From: Desulfatirhabdium butyrativorans | Lineage (GTDB): Bacteria > Desulfobacterota > Desulfobacteria > Desulfobacterales > DYRK01 | Reading direction: 5' to 3' | Length of the DNA: 7,610 bases | Assembly: GCA_020718785.1 (NCBI GenBank) | Contig: DYRK01000281.1 | Coordinates: 1 to 7,610 of the forward strand | In this document: one piece after another, positions 1 through 6,146 of the stretch | Numbering within the stretch: the first letter of the stretch is position 1 | Layout of the letters: every line of letters begins with the position of its first letter | Program-made: the position numbers and the translations under genes | The notes under the pieces: model-generated | The model's input: only the letters and a program-made list of their open reading frames with translations | Told to the model about the DNA's origin: nothing | The model's database searches: none

Positions 1-7
1 ATTTGAT

Positions 8-2512
8 ATGAAAAAAAGCACTTTGTTCAAAAACTGGGGTATTTTTCTCAAAGGAATGGATTCCAAAGGTATCCAGCTTTCTTTTGCCAATCATCTTGAA
101 TATTCGCTGTCCAAAGATCAGTACACCGCTACCCTGCGTGATCTTTACCATTCCCTCGCGCTGGGAACCCGGGACCGGCTCGTCGAAAGATGGATCCGGA
201 CCCAGCAGATGTATTACAGCCACGACGTCAAGCGGGTGTATTATCTGTCTGCCGAATATCTCATGGGCAGGGCCTTGGTCAACAATCTGATCAATCTGGG
301 AATATATGACGAAAGCCGGAAAGCCATGGAAGAACTCTCTGTTGATCTGGAAAGCATTGAGGAAGAGGAGCCGGATATGGGGCTGGGCAACGGCGGACTC
401 GGAAGGCTGGCTGCATGTTTTCTCGATTCCCTTGCCACCCTTGAAATTCCGGCTTACGGTTACGGAATCCGTTATGAATTCGGGATATTCGATCAGGTGA
501 TCCGGAATCTCAGTCAGGCGGAACAGCCCGACGCCTGGCTCAAATACGGCAATCCCTGGGAAATTCCCCGTCCCGAATATACGGTCACGGTGCATTTTTA
601 CGGCAATGTCAAACAGACTTTTTCCGCGGACGGGAAACTAAAAGCCGAATGGACAGACACCGACGATGTGATCGGAATTCCTTATGATACGCCAGTCGGC
701 GGTTACGGCAACAATACGGTTAATACGCTGAGGCTTTGGTCCGCCCGCGCGTCCAATGAATTCGATCTCCAATATTTTCAGGGCGGAGATTATCTCAAAG
801 CTGTGGAAGAAAAAAATCTCTCCGAAAATATTTCCAAAGTCCTTTATCCCAATGATCAGATTTACGAAGGCAAGGAACTCCGGCTCAAACAGCAGTATTT
901 TTTTGTATCCTGTGCAATTCAGGATATTGTGCGGCGATATCTTGTCCGGCAGAAAAGCTTTGACGCGTTCCAGGACAAAGTTGCCATACAGATGAACGAC
1001 ACCCATCCGTCTCTCGCGGTTGCCGAACTCATGCGTATTCTGTTAGACGATCACGGACTGAACTGGGAACAGGCCTGGGACATCACCACGCGTACCTGTG
1101 CTTATACCAATCACACGCTGCTTTCAGAAGCTTTGGAAAAATGGCCCGTATCCATGTTCGGAAACCTTCTTCCGCGGCATCTTCTGATTATTTACGAAAT
1201 CAACCGGCGTTTTCTGCGCGATGTGTCTGTCCGTTATATCAGCGACGAGGAACGGCTGCGGCGCATGTCTGTTGTCGAAGAGACGCCGGAGAAAAAAATC
1301 CGCATGGCGCATCTTGCCATTGTCGGGTCCCATTCGGTGAACGGGGTTGCAGAAATGCACAGCAGACTTCTCCGCGAAAAAGAACTGAAAGATTTTTACG
1401 AAATGTATCCGGAGCGGTTCAACAACAAAACCAACGGCATCACCCCGAGACGCTGGCTTTTAGCCGCGAATCCCGATCTTGCCCGGCTGATCACCGACAC
1501 CGTCGGCAATGACTGGATCAGGAATCTGGAAGCCCTGAAAAAATTGGAACCCTTTGCCGAAGATTCGGGATTCCGCAAAGCATGGAGCGATGTCAAAGCC
1601 GGCAACAAGAAAAAATTTGCCGGATTGGTTTACAGACTGACCGGTGTTTCCCCTGATCCGGCTTCCATTTTCGATATGCAGGTGAAAAGAATCCATGAAT
1701 ACAAACGTCAGATGCTGAACATCCTTCATGTGATTTACTGCTGGCTGAAGCTCAAACAGGTTCCGCAGTTTGATATGCACCCTCGCACATTTATTTTCGG
1801 CGGCAAATCCGCGCCCGGTTATTTTATTGCCAAAACAGTGATTCAGTTTATCTGTCACGTCGCGGAAATGCTGAACCGTGATCCTTCCACCAATGACCGG
1901 CTCAAAGTCGTGTTTATTCCCAATTACCGAGTTTCTCTGGCTGAAAAGATTTTTCCGGCAGCAGATGTGTCCGAGCAGATATCCACAGCAGGCTACGAGG
2001 CTTCCGGTACTTCCAATATGAAATTCGCCTTGAACGGAGCCATCACGGTGGGAACATTCGACGGCGCGAATATAGAAATCGCGGGGGAGGTGGGGCATGA
2101 AAACATTTACATCTTCGGTCTGACCGCGGAAGAGGTTGCCGAGACGCTGCCCTCTTATCATCCGCAGGAATATTACGGAAAGGATCCCCTGCTGAAACAG
2201 GCTCTCGATCTGATCCGCGAAGGCTTTTTCAATCCGGAAGACCCCGCGCTCTTTCATCCCCTTACAGCCTTGCTGATGAATGAAGACCGGTTTCTCACAC
2301 TCGCGGATTTCGAAGCCTACCACCGGTGTCAGATGAAGGTTGACAGGCTGTACCGGGACCCCGATATCTGGACCCGGAAAGCCATCCTCAATGTGGCAAG
2401 AATGGGCAGATTTTCATCTGACCGCACGATTTCCGAATACAACCGTGACATCTGGAATGCCGCTCCCCTGACCATCACCAAAAGCGAAAAACCGGTTCCG
2501 GATAACGGATGA
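8..2512 (+). CDS. glgP: Glycogen/maltodextrin phosphorylase (GT35, PLP-dependent)
   Basis: Cytosolic enzyme that removes glucose-1-phosphate from the non-reducing ends of alpha-1,4-glucans using inorganic phosphate. The 834 residues match the usual length of about 800-840 for bacterial family members. Visible hallmarks are EYLMGRAL near residues 84-91, GLGNGGLGRLAACFLDSLAT starting at about 125, NGITPRRWL at 476-484, IHEYKRQ at 562-568, and the pyridoxal-phosphate motif EASGTSNMKFALNGA with the Schiff-base lysine at Lys672. The C-terminal FSSDRTISEYNRDIW is also typical. The ATG at 8 is the first in frame, but the frame is open to the window edge, so the true start could lie upstream; Met17 (position 56) is an alternative. 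No ribosome binding site can be judged. The gene looks intact and is the only clear housekeeping gene here. Substrate preference (glycogen or maltodextrin) cannot be read from sequence. Confidence 0.97.
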   Translation: MKKSTLFKNWGIFLKGMDSKGIQLSFANHLEYSLSKDQYTATLRDLYHSLALGTRDRLVERWIRTQQMYYSHDVKRVYYLSAEYLMGRALVNNLINLGIYDESRKAMEELSVDLESIEEEEPDMGLGNGGLGRLAACFLDSLATLEIPAYGYGIRYEFGIFDQVIRNLSQAEQPDAWLKYGNPWEIPRPEYTVTVHFYGNVKQTFSADGKLKAEWTDTDDVIGIPYDTPVGGYGNNTVNTLRLWSARASNEFDLQYFQGGDYLKAVEEKNLSENISKVLYPNDQIYEGKELRLKQQYFFVSCAIQDIVRRYLVRQKSFDAFQDKVAIQMNDTHPSLAVAELMRILLDDHGLNWEQAWDITTRTCAYTNHTLLSEALEKWPVSMFGNLLPRHLLIIYEINRRFLRDVSVRYISDEERLRRMSVVEETPEKKIRMAHLAIVGSHSVNGVAEMHSRLLREKELKDFYEMYPERFNNKTNGITPRRWLLAANPDLARLITDTVGNDWIRNLEALKKLEPFAEDSGFRKAWSDVKAGNKKKFAGLVYRLTGVSPDPASIFDMQVKRIHEYKRQMLNILHVIYCWLKLKQVPQFDMHPRTFIFGGKSAPGYFIAKTVIQFICHVAEMLNRDPSTNDRLKVVFIPNYRVSLAEKIFPAADVSEQISTAGYEASGTSNMKFALNGAITVGTFDGANIEIAGEVGHENIYIFGLTAEEVAETLPSYHPQEYYGKDPLLKQALDLIREGFFNPEDPALFHPLTALLMNEDRFLTLADFEAYHRCQMKVDRLYRDPDIWTRKAILNVARMGRFSSDRTISEYNRDIWNAAPLTITKSEKPVPDNG

Positions 2513-2546
2513 GGATTTCAATGTCAGCAGATCGGAAAACATCCTC

Positions 2547-2563
2547 GTTCCCACGCTCCGGTA
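2547..2563 (+). repeat. Partial copy of a GTTCCCA-type hairpin repeat
   Basis: The stretch CTCGTTCCCACGCTCCG is the 5' arm of a GTTCCCA/TGGGAAC hairpin close to the right half of the composite repeat found later in the window. Here the 3' arm is missing and unrelated sequence starts at about 2564. It is best read as a truncated repeat at the junction between the glgP region and the accessory island. Confidence 0.45.
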
Positions 2564-2599
2564 CCACTGCCATTAAGTTAAGCGTAAGGAGGAGTGCAG

Positions 2600-2627
2600 A
2601 ACCGTTTTATTAAAATCGGTTATTTTT
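2600..2627 (+). terminator. Candidate intrinsic terminator downstream of glgP
   Basis: AACCGTTTT (2600-2608) pairs with AAAA plus CGGTT (2612-2621, one bulged T at 2616) around a 3-base loop, followed by ATTTTT at 2622-2627. The stem is AT-rich at the top, but the run of five T is well placed. It lies about 90 bases after the glgP stop and would isolate the island from glgP transcription. Confidence 0.45.
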
Positions 2628-2730
2628 GCTGGATGCTGACAAATGGTGTGAAGCCAAAGTAAAATCAGAGGTCGGTTTCTTCAGCACCAATGTTACCTAT
2701 AAAATCTCTAACGGCGAATCTTGTCCATAA
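2614..2730 (+). pseudogene. Short coding-like relic, unidentified
   Basis: Between the TAA at 2611 and the TAA at 2728 one frame reads as a plausible protein tail, including LDADKWCEAKVKSEVGFF and then STNVTYKISNGESCP. There is no ATG; a TTG at 2626 is the only near start. The residue mix looks protein-like, but I do not recognise a family. It may be the C-terminal remnant of a lost gene or chance. It overlaps the terminator candidate. Confidence 0.25.
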
Positions 2731-2739
2731 GAGCCATGC

Positions 2740-2768
2740 AGGTTGGGTTTCGTTCCTCAACCCAACCT
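2740..2768 (-). repeat. Left half of the composite repeat, inverted copy
   Basis: GGTTGGGTTTCGTTCCTCAA followed by CCCAACCT is the reverse complement of the left hairpin found in the + orientation at 2851, 3651, 5677, 6449 and 7061, with one substitution (T for G in the loop). The 9-bp stem GGTTGGGTT/AACCCAACC is intact. The linker and right hairpin are absent on both sides. Confidence 0.85.
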
Positions 2769-2787
2769 ACGCAACTGCATAACATCA

Positions 2788-2841
2788 GTTGATCATTTAA
2801 TCATAGTTGATCCGGCAATGATTTTTTCAGGATTACCGACA
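2788..2841 (+). pseudogene. Possible N-terminal remnant of a DUF433-type antitoxin
   Basis: The frame reads VDHLIIVDPAMIFSGLPT, which resembles the N-terminus of DUF433 proteins (typically an I-x-x-DP-x-I-x-x-G-x-P core followed by F-x-GTR). The match stops exactly where the GTR motif should come, and ten bases later repeat copy 2851-2940 begins. No start codon is seen. DUF433 proteins are commonly paired with PIN-like toxins, which fits the TA-rich setting. The stretch is short and the assignment is tentative; chance similarity is possible. Confidence 0.3.
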
Positions 2842-2850
2842 AGCAGTCCG

Positions 2851-2940
2851 GTAGGTTGGGTTGAGGCACGAAACCCAAGCCTATATTGTATTATCATGGG
2901 AAAATTTTCTCGATCCCAAGCCCCGGCTTGGGAACGAGAA
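2851..2940 (+). repeat. Composite two-hairpin repeat, full copy
   Basis: The unit has three parts. The left hairpin starts GTAGGTTGGGTTGAGGCACG and closes with AAACCCAA (here ending AAGCC rather than AACCC). An AT-rich linker contains TATATTGTATTATCATGGG. The right hairpin CTCGATCCCAAGCC/GGCTTGGGAACGAG has a 14-position stem with one mismatch and a CC loop. The preceding CAGTCCG (2844-2850) is shared with the copies at 5677 and 7061. It sits 21 bases before the Phd-like antitoxin gene, so it forms that gene's 5' region. An ATG in the linker (2897) is in frame with the antitoxin. Confidence 0.9.
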
Positions 2941-2961
2941 CTGCATTTGAAACTGAAGGAT

Positions 2962-3219
2962 ATGACTTTGAAAACCATTTGGAAATATCAGGAAGCCGAA
3001 AGACAGTTGGAAAAAATAATAAGAAGTGCCTTGTCAGAAGGTCCTCAGTATGTGACTCAGCAGGAGATCGGAACAGTGGTTATCATCTCGGTCAGAGAAT
3101 ATGAACATCTCGTTTCCGATGAGCCGGATTTTGTAGAATTCTTACTGAGTTGTCCTAAAACAGACATAAACTTTGAAACTGAGCGGCAAAGAGATTTTTC
3201 AAGGAATATAGAACTGTGA
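2962..3219 (+). CDS. Phd/YefM-like antitoxin of a VapC (FitB-type) module
   Basis: An 85-aa protein that probably binds and blocks the PIN toxin encoded immediately downstream and represses their shared promoter. Residues 9-50 follow the Phd/YefM pattern: YQEAERQLEKIIRSALSEGP, then QYVTQQEIGTVVIISVREYE. The tail FVEFLLSCP...RDFSRNIEL resembles the toxin-binding C-terminus seen in antitoxins paired with FitB-like PIN proteins. I chose the ATG at 2962 because it starts the conserved domain and is preceded by AAGGA (2956-2960). The same frame is open back to 2743, but that extension is translated repeat sequence. The gene overlaps the toxin start by 4 bases (GTGA). The spacing of AAGGA to the ATG is short, so the start is slightly uncertain. 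Confidence 0.8.
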   Translation: MTLKTIWKYQEAERQLEKIIRSALSEGPQYVTQQEIGTVVIISVREYEHLVSDEPDFVEFLLSCPKTDINFETERQRDFSRNIEL

Positions 3220-3638
3220 AATATTTATTGGACACATGCCTTATTTCTGAACTGCCGAAGCCTGTTCCGAATCAGAAGGTCATTGACCGGTTAAAAAAAA
3301 TTCCGTCTGATTCCTTATTTATCAGTGTAATGACAATAGGAGAAATGAGAAAAGGACTGTCGAAGTTACAACCCTCTGAAAAAAAAGAAAGACTGACGAA
3401 TTGGCTGGATACTCTTCTTAAATTATACAAAAAACGCATTCTGATCGTTGATTTGACAGTCGCTGAGAAATGGGGGGAGCTTCAGGGAAATACAGAAAAA
3501 ATCGGAAAACCGATGTCTTCTGTTGACAGTCTTCTCGCTGCAACTGCAAGTGTCAATAATCTGACACTGGTTACCCGTAATGAGAGCGATTTTGAAAATG
3601 GAGAGATTCCTATCATTAATCCATGGAACTTACCCTGA
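3216..3638 (+). CDS. vapC: PIN-domain ribonuclease toxin, VapC/FitB family
   Basis: A 140-aa PIN-domain protein, the normal size for VapC toxins, which are Mg-dependent endoribonucleases acting on tRNA, rRNA or mRNA. The acidic metal-binding residues are all visible: Asp6 in MKYLLDTCLISEL, Glu43 in IGEMRKG, Asp104 in SSVDSLLAATA and Asp125 in VTRNESDF. The usual DTN is DTC here, a variant I recall in FitB-like members. The start is GTG at 3216, overlapping the antitoxin stop, with AAGGA at 3201-3205 as ribosome binding site. The antitoxin-first order and the overlap are standard. The gene looks intact, and the next repeat copy starts 13 bases after the stop. The RNA target cannot be predicted. 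Confidence 0.9.
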   Translation: MKYLLDTCLISELPKPVPNQKVIDRLKKIPSDSLFISVMTIGEMRKGLSKLQPSEKKERLTNWLDTLLKLYKKRILIVDLTVAEKWGELQGNTEKIGKPMSSVDSLLAATASVNNLTLVTRNESDFENGEIPIINPWNLP

Positions 3639-3650
3639 AATAAAGCCCGG

Positions 3651-3739
3651 CAGGTTGGGTTGAGGCACGAAACCCAACCCTATATTGTATTATCATGGGA
3701 AAATTTTCTCGTTCCCAAGCCCCGGCTTGGGAACGAGAA
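3651..3739 (+). repeat. Composite two-hairpin repeat, full copy
   Basis: This copy has both hairpins perfect. The left stem is GGTTGGGTT/AACCCAACC with loop GAGGCACGA. The right stem CTCGTTCCCAAGCC/GGCTTGGGAACGAG has 14 bp and loop CC. The linker TATATTGTATTATCATGGG plus AAAATTTT lies between them. It begins 13 bases after the vapC stop and is followed directly by an attC-like element. Confidence 0.93.
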
Positions 3740-3750
3740 CAGAGTGAGTC

Positions 3751-3823
3751 CGCCGGTTAGGCTAAACGCTCGGTTAATGAAATTCCGGGTCAACCCGCCC
3801 CGCCGCTTATTTTAATGTTAGGC
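3751..3823 (+). other. attC-like element A (recombination-site candidate)
   Basis: The stretch contains AACGCTCGGTTAATG (3765-3779), TTCCGGGTCAACC and CCGCCCCGCCGCTTA, and ends in GTTAGGC (3817-3823), which fits the integron core-site consensus GTTRRRY. The same blocks in the same order recur at 4579-4652, and more loosely at 7152-7240. In this copy the 5' arm that should pair with CCGCCCCGCCGC is replaced by CGCCGGTTAGGC, so it does not fold as well as the other two. A new gene pair begins 40 bases later, as expected for a cassette boundary. Confidence 0.45.
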
Positions 3824-3841
3824 TCTTTCAACCGCATGACA

Positions 3842-3847
3842 TATAAT
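3842..3847 (+). promoter_or_regulatory. Candidate -10 box (TATAAT) before the TumE module
   Basis: A perfect TATAAT lies 15 bases before the ATG at 3863. No convincing -35 hexamer is seen at the right distance. If used, transcription would begin only about 10 bases before the start codon. It is weak evidence in AT-rich sequence. Confidence 0.25.
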
Positions 3848-3862
3848 TAATTTACTGCTGGT

Positions 3863-4141
3863 ATGAAAAAAATGAAACTTTACGAACTTGTCGCAGAAAT
3901 CAAGCTTATAGATCGCCGCCTCACTCTTTATGAGGAAAAATACGGCGTTCTCAGCGAAGATTTCTACAAAGCCCTTATGGCGGGAGATCTTTCCGAGTAT
4001 GATGAATATGATGAGACACGCACAGATTTCAGCCGATGGAAGGGCATTTATGAAACGTGGCTCCGACGCAAGGAAGCCTACGCGGGGCTGGTAAGGGAGC
4101 ATGGCGTGACAGAACTGTTACGTCTTCAGCCGAGTTACTGA
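3863..4141 (+). CDS. Small acidic protein, probable partner of TumE-family protein
   Basis: A 92-aa protein that I do not recognise as a named family. It is predicted helical and charged, with a strongly acidic centre (DLSEYDEYDETRTDFSRWKG, residues 42-61) flanked by amphipathic segments. No helix-turn-helix or catalytic motif stands out. Its stop overlaps the next ATG by one base (TGATG), so the two are translationally coupled. The partner looks like a TumE-type toxin, so this is the likely antitoxin, by position only. Starts at 3863 and at Met4 (3872) are both possible, and no clear ribosome binding site precedes either. The gene lies just behind attC-like element A and a TATAAT. Confidence 0.75.
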   Translation: MKKMKLYELVAEIKLIDRRLTLYEEKYGVLSEDFYKALMAGDLSEYDEYDETRTDFSRWKGIYETWLRRKEAYAGLVREHGVTELLRLQPSY

Positions 4142-4569
4142 TGACAAAAAATCCTCTTGAATCACTTGCAGATTACAGCCGGTTCGCAGCCGAACTTTCT
4201 GACCGCCCTCTTGTCGAAAGTTCAACGATTTCGGTATGGTCTGCAAGTCCGTACACAGGAGTTGCGGAAGGAGAAATTTTTTTCCGTCAGGGATTCCGCC
4301 TGAGAATGAGAGAAGAACTGGATTTCGGCAACGGACTGATCACGTCATACGGATACGAGGCATACAGAGGTGAGGAACGGCTCTGGTGGTATGATGATTT
4401 TCCGCATCCTCATGATCCTTCGCTGGCATCAACCTTTCCTCATCATAAGCATGTTCCGCCGGAAATCAGACGCAACAGGATTCCCGCGCCGGAAATAAGT
4501 TTTGTCCGTCCCAATCTGAAATTTGTTGTTCGGGAACTTGAAGAAATTATTGAAAAAGAAAGATACTGA
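4141..4569 (+). CDS. TumE-family (DUF6516-like) TA-system protein
   Basis: A 142-aa protein resembling the TumE family of TA-associated proteins. The visible signature is the C-terminal LWWYDDFPHPH (81-91) followed by TFPHHKHV (98-105). Before that comes a beta-rich segment with EIFFRQGFRLRMREELDF, and after it a terminal helix RELEEIIEKE. I assign the family from the aromatic and PHHKH-type pattern; its biochemical activity is not evident from sequence. The ATG at 4141 was chosen because it overlaps the upstream stop by one base and starts the recognisable domain. The frame opens at 4057, but that stretch lies inside the upstream gene in another frame. It ends 10 bases before attC-like element B, so 3824-4652 would form one two-gene cassette. 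Confidence 0.72.
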   Translation: MTKNPLESLADYSRFAAELSDRPLVESSTISVWSASPYTGVAEGEIFFRQGFRLRMREELDFGNGLITSYGYEAYRGEERLWWYDDFPHPHDPSLASTFPHHKHVPPEIRRNRIPAPEISFVRPNLKFVVRELEEIIEKERY

Positions 4570-4578
4570 CCAATCAAT

Positions 4579-4652
4579 GAAGCGGAGGGGCTGAACGCTC
4601 GGTCAATGCAGTTCCGGGTCAGCCAGCCCCGCCGCCGAACTCTGTGTTATGC
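4579..4652 (+). other. attC-like element B (recombination-site candidate)
   Basis: An imperfect palindrome: GCGG (4582-4585) and GGGGCTG (4587-4593) pair with CAGCCCC (4624-4630) and CCGC (4632-4635), giving 11 bp interrupted by a single A-G mismatch at 4586/4631. The interior AACGCTCGGTCAATG and TTCCGGGTCA matches element A almost exactly. It is followed by GTTATGC at 4646-4652, close to the GTTRRRY core. It sits 10 bases after one module and 22 bases before the next. No integrase is present to prove function. Confidence 0.5.
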
Positions 4653-4674
4653 CCTTTTTATAACTGAAATTCTT

Positions 4675-5445
4675 ATGATTTTGTCATTTGAAGATATTTA
4701 TCCGCTGATAGAGTGTATGCCTGACTCCGAAAAAATTACACTGGTCGGCGGACAGGCACTGAATTTCTGGGCGGAGCTGTATTTTCACAATGAGCCGGAA
4801 TTCTGTAAAAAACACGGACCGTTCACCTCCGCGGATATTGATTTTCTGGGAGACAGAGATGCGGTTCTTGAGTGCGCCGCAGCATGGAAAGGCACAGTTC
4901 ATCTGCCGGACATGTCTGATGCCACTCCGAACAGCGGCATGATAGTCATTCCCTTAAAACCGGGAGATAATCTGATTATTGATTTTCTCATATCCTTATA
5001 CGGCATAAGGAACTCAGAACTCCTGAAAGAACGTATGAAAATGAGATACAGAAACGCACTGCTTTTTGTAATCAGTCCTTTTCATTGCCTGCGGAGCCGT
5101 GTGTCAAACATAACCGGTCTGAAGCGTGACAGTAGTTATTCGCTGGATCGGCTTGCACTTGCAGTTGAAGTGATGAAAAGACGGATATCACATCTGCTTG
5201 ACACCGGGCATAAACGTCAGGCTCTGAAAGAGACGGAAGAGGTTTTTCAGCTTGCGTGTGACTCAATGCTCGGAATTCGGCTTTTTGCTTATTACGGTAT
5301 AGATGTGTACGAGGCAATACCGCAGGATTCACGTATGGGTGAACTGTTCATAAGAAAAAGATATCCTCAGATGAAAAAAATTCTTGAGAGTAAACGAAAA
5401 AAACAAAAGGATCGAATACAGGGAGATAATAATGAGCATCAGTAA
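4675..5445 (+). CDS. Nucleotidyltransferase-fold protein, AbiEii/DUF6036-like
   Basis: A 256-aa protein with the pattern of small nucleotidyltransferase-fold proteins found in TA and abortive-infection loci. LVGGQALNFW (residues 23-32) gives the glycine-rich helix. TSADIDFLGD (51-60) supplies the two metal-binding aspartates Asp54 and Asp56. NLIIDFLISLYG (99-110) supplies the third acidic residue Asp103. The C-terminal part is helical and ends in a lysine-rich tail (SKRKKQKDR). Such enzymes transfer NMPs or AMP to tRNA or protein targets; the target here is unknown. I chose ATG 4675 because upstream codons (from 4606) lie within attC-like element B. No good ribosome binding site is visible. 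The gene overlaps the following small gene by 14 bases. It may be the toxin or the modifying partner of that pair. Confidence 0.72.
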   Translation: MILSFEDIYPLIECMPDSEKITLVGGQALNFWAELYFHNEPEFCKKHGPFTSADIDFLGDRDAVLECAAAWKGTVHLPDMSDATPNSGMIVIPLKPGDNLIIDFLISLYGIRNSELLKERMKMRYRNALLFVISPFHCLRSRVSNITGLKRDSSYSLDRLALAVEVMKRRISHLLDTGHKRQALKETEEVFQLACDSMLGIRLFAYYGIDVYEAIPQDSRMGELFIRKRYPQMKKILESKRKKQKDRIQGDNNEHQ

Positions 5446-5680
5446 TGTTCAGCCATTTGATTTGCATAAACGTCTTCAGCAGAAGCAGTCTCAGCGGAAT
5501 CAGGATGTTGCTGATTTGGAAAGTAAAAGATTTTCACGAATTGAACTTCAGCGACGAAATTCAATGTTTTCCGGTATTGACTGGTCTGAAGTAGAAATCT
5601 GTGAACCAGGCGGCTATAGCTGGCAAGCGAAGCCGCCGGTTACACGAAAAAATATCCCTCAGTCCAGTCCAGTCCGGTAG
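5432..5680 (+). CDS. 82-aa hypothetical protein paired with the nucleotidyltransferase
   Basis: No family is recognised. The start at 5432 is supported by GGGAG at 5421-5425, seven bases upstream, and by the 14-base overlap with the preceding gene. Residues 9-45 are a charged, Gln/Arg-rich helix likely to bind a partner or nucleic acid. GIDWSEVEICEPGGY follows. The last 20 or so residues (SWQAKPPVTRKNIPQSSPVR) are translated from the hairpin at 5601-5645 and the start of the next repeat, and the TAG stop lies inside the repeat (GGTAGG). The native C-terminus may therefore have been replaced. Position suggests an antitoxin or accessory partner, which is inference only. Confidence 0.62.
   Translation: MSISNVQPFDLHKRLQQKQSQRNQDVADLESKRFSRIELQRRNSMFSGIDWSEVEICEPGGYSWQAKPPVTRKNIPQSSPVR
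5601..5645 (+). other. Long bulged hairpin D at the end of the 82-aa gene
   Basis: GTG-AACC-A-GGCGGCT pairs with AGCCGCC-GGTT-A-CAC: 14 bp in all, with one unpaired A on each strand and a 16-base loop. Hairpins with extrahelical bases are a trait of folded attC sites. The 3' arm with its flank (GCGAAGCCGCCGGTTACA) recurs without the 5' arm at 7128-7145, and CCGCCGGTTA also occurs at 3750-3759. It overlaps the coding end of the preceding gene. Confidence 0.5.
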
Positions 5681-5748
5681 GTTGGGTTGAGGCACGAAAC
5701 CCAACCTATATTGTATTATCATGGGAAAATTTTCTCGTTCCCAAGCCA
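5677..5748 (+). repeat. Composite two-hairpin repeat, 3'-truncated copy
   Basis: The left hairpin and linker are perfect, but the right hairpin stops after its 5' arm (CTCGTTCCCAAGCC) and runs into ACCTGCTTCGAG. AGTCCAGTCCAGTCC, a triplicated AGTCC tract, precedes it. It supplies the stop codon of the upstream gene, and its linker ATG (5721) is in frame with the downstream HEPN gene. Confidence 0.88.
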
Positions 5749-5771
5749 CCTGCTTCGAGTTGTTTGTCCTT

Positions 5772-6146
5772 ATGAAAACAGAATTTTTCAGTAAAGCAAA
5801 AGCCACCCTGAATGCGGCTCAACTGTGTTTTGACAACGGATTTTATGATTCATGTGCAAACAGAGCATATTATGCGGCTTTACAGGCAGCCGTAGCGGCC
5901 CTTGCAGACAGAGGTTTGAAACGGGCAAAGGCTGACCATAAACAGATTCAGGCGGATTTCAGCGAAAAACTGATTAAAAGACAGAAAATCTATCCTGCCG
6001 GATTGAAATCGTATCTTATGGATATGCAGGGCCTCAGAAATCAGGCTGACTATACATTCGAAAATATCAGCAGAAAATTGGCATTCCAGCAACTCGTCAA
6101 AGCAAGAGAAATGATTTCTGCAATCGGAAAGGAATTGGAAAAATGA
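5772..6146 (+). CDS. HEPN-domain protein of a TA-like pair
   Basis: A 124-aa all-helical protein with the HEPN pattern: GFYDSCANRAYYAALQAAVA (residues 23-42), His56 and a final conserved GLRNQADYTF (88-97). Many HEPN proteins are ribonuclease toxins that use an R-x4-6-H motif. Here the corresponding site reads Arg89-N-Q-A-D-Tyr94, with no histidine, as in the COG1895-like branch, so RNase activity is doubtful. Start 5772 begins the HEPN fold; an in-frame ATG at 5721 would add 17 residues encoded by the repeat. No clear ribosome binding site precedes 5772. It overlaps the next gene by 4 bases (ATGA). The partner is not the usual MNT nucleotidyltransferase. Confidence 0.82.
   Translation: MKTEFFSKAKATLNAAQLCFDNGFYDSCANRAYYAALQAAVAALADRGLKRAKADHKQIQADFSEKLIKRQKIYPAGLKSYLMDMQGLRNQADYTFENISRKLAFQQLVKAREMISAIGKELEK

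Noticed and set aside
1460..2323. Long open frame on the minus strand (287 codons)
   Set aside because: It lies entirely within glgP, opposite a strongly conserved protein, and its translation is low-complexity His/Phe/Gly-rich with no recognisable domain. It is a shadow of the + strand codon pattern.
2594..2662. Short GTG-started frame after AAGGAGG at 2586-2592
   Set aside because: The purine run touches the GTG with almost no spacing, the frame has only about 22 codons, and it overlaps the terminator-like hairpin.
2743..2961. N-terminal extension of the VapC antitoxin
   Set aside because: It is translated repeat and relic sequence; the Phd-like domain begins at 2962 with its own ribosome binding site.
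3708..3739. Right hairpin of the repeat as an intrinsic terminator
   Set aside because: The 14-bp stem is strong, but no T tract follows on the + strand. On the minus strand only AAAATTTT follows, and no minus-strand gene ends there.
4057..4140. Earlier start for the TumE-family gene
   Set aside because: It overlaps the coding sequence of the upstream gene in another frame; the TGATG junction at 4139-4143 is a much better start.
4606..4674. N-terminal extension of the nucleotidyltransferase
   Set aside because: These codons fall in attC-like element B and read as arginine/proline-rich sequence unlike the family, so ATG 4675 is preferred.
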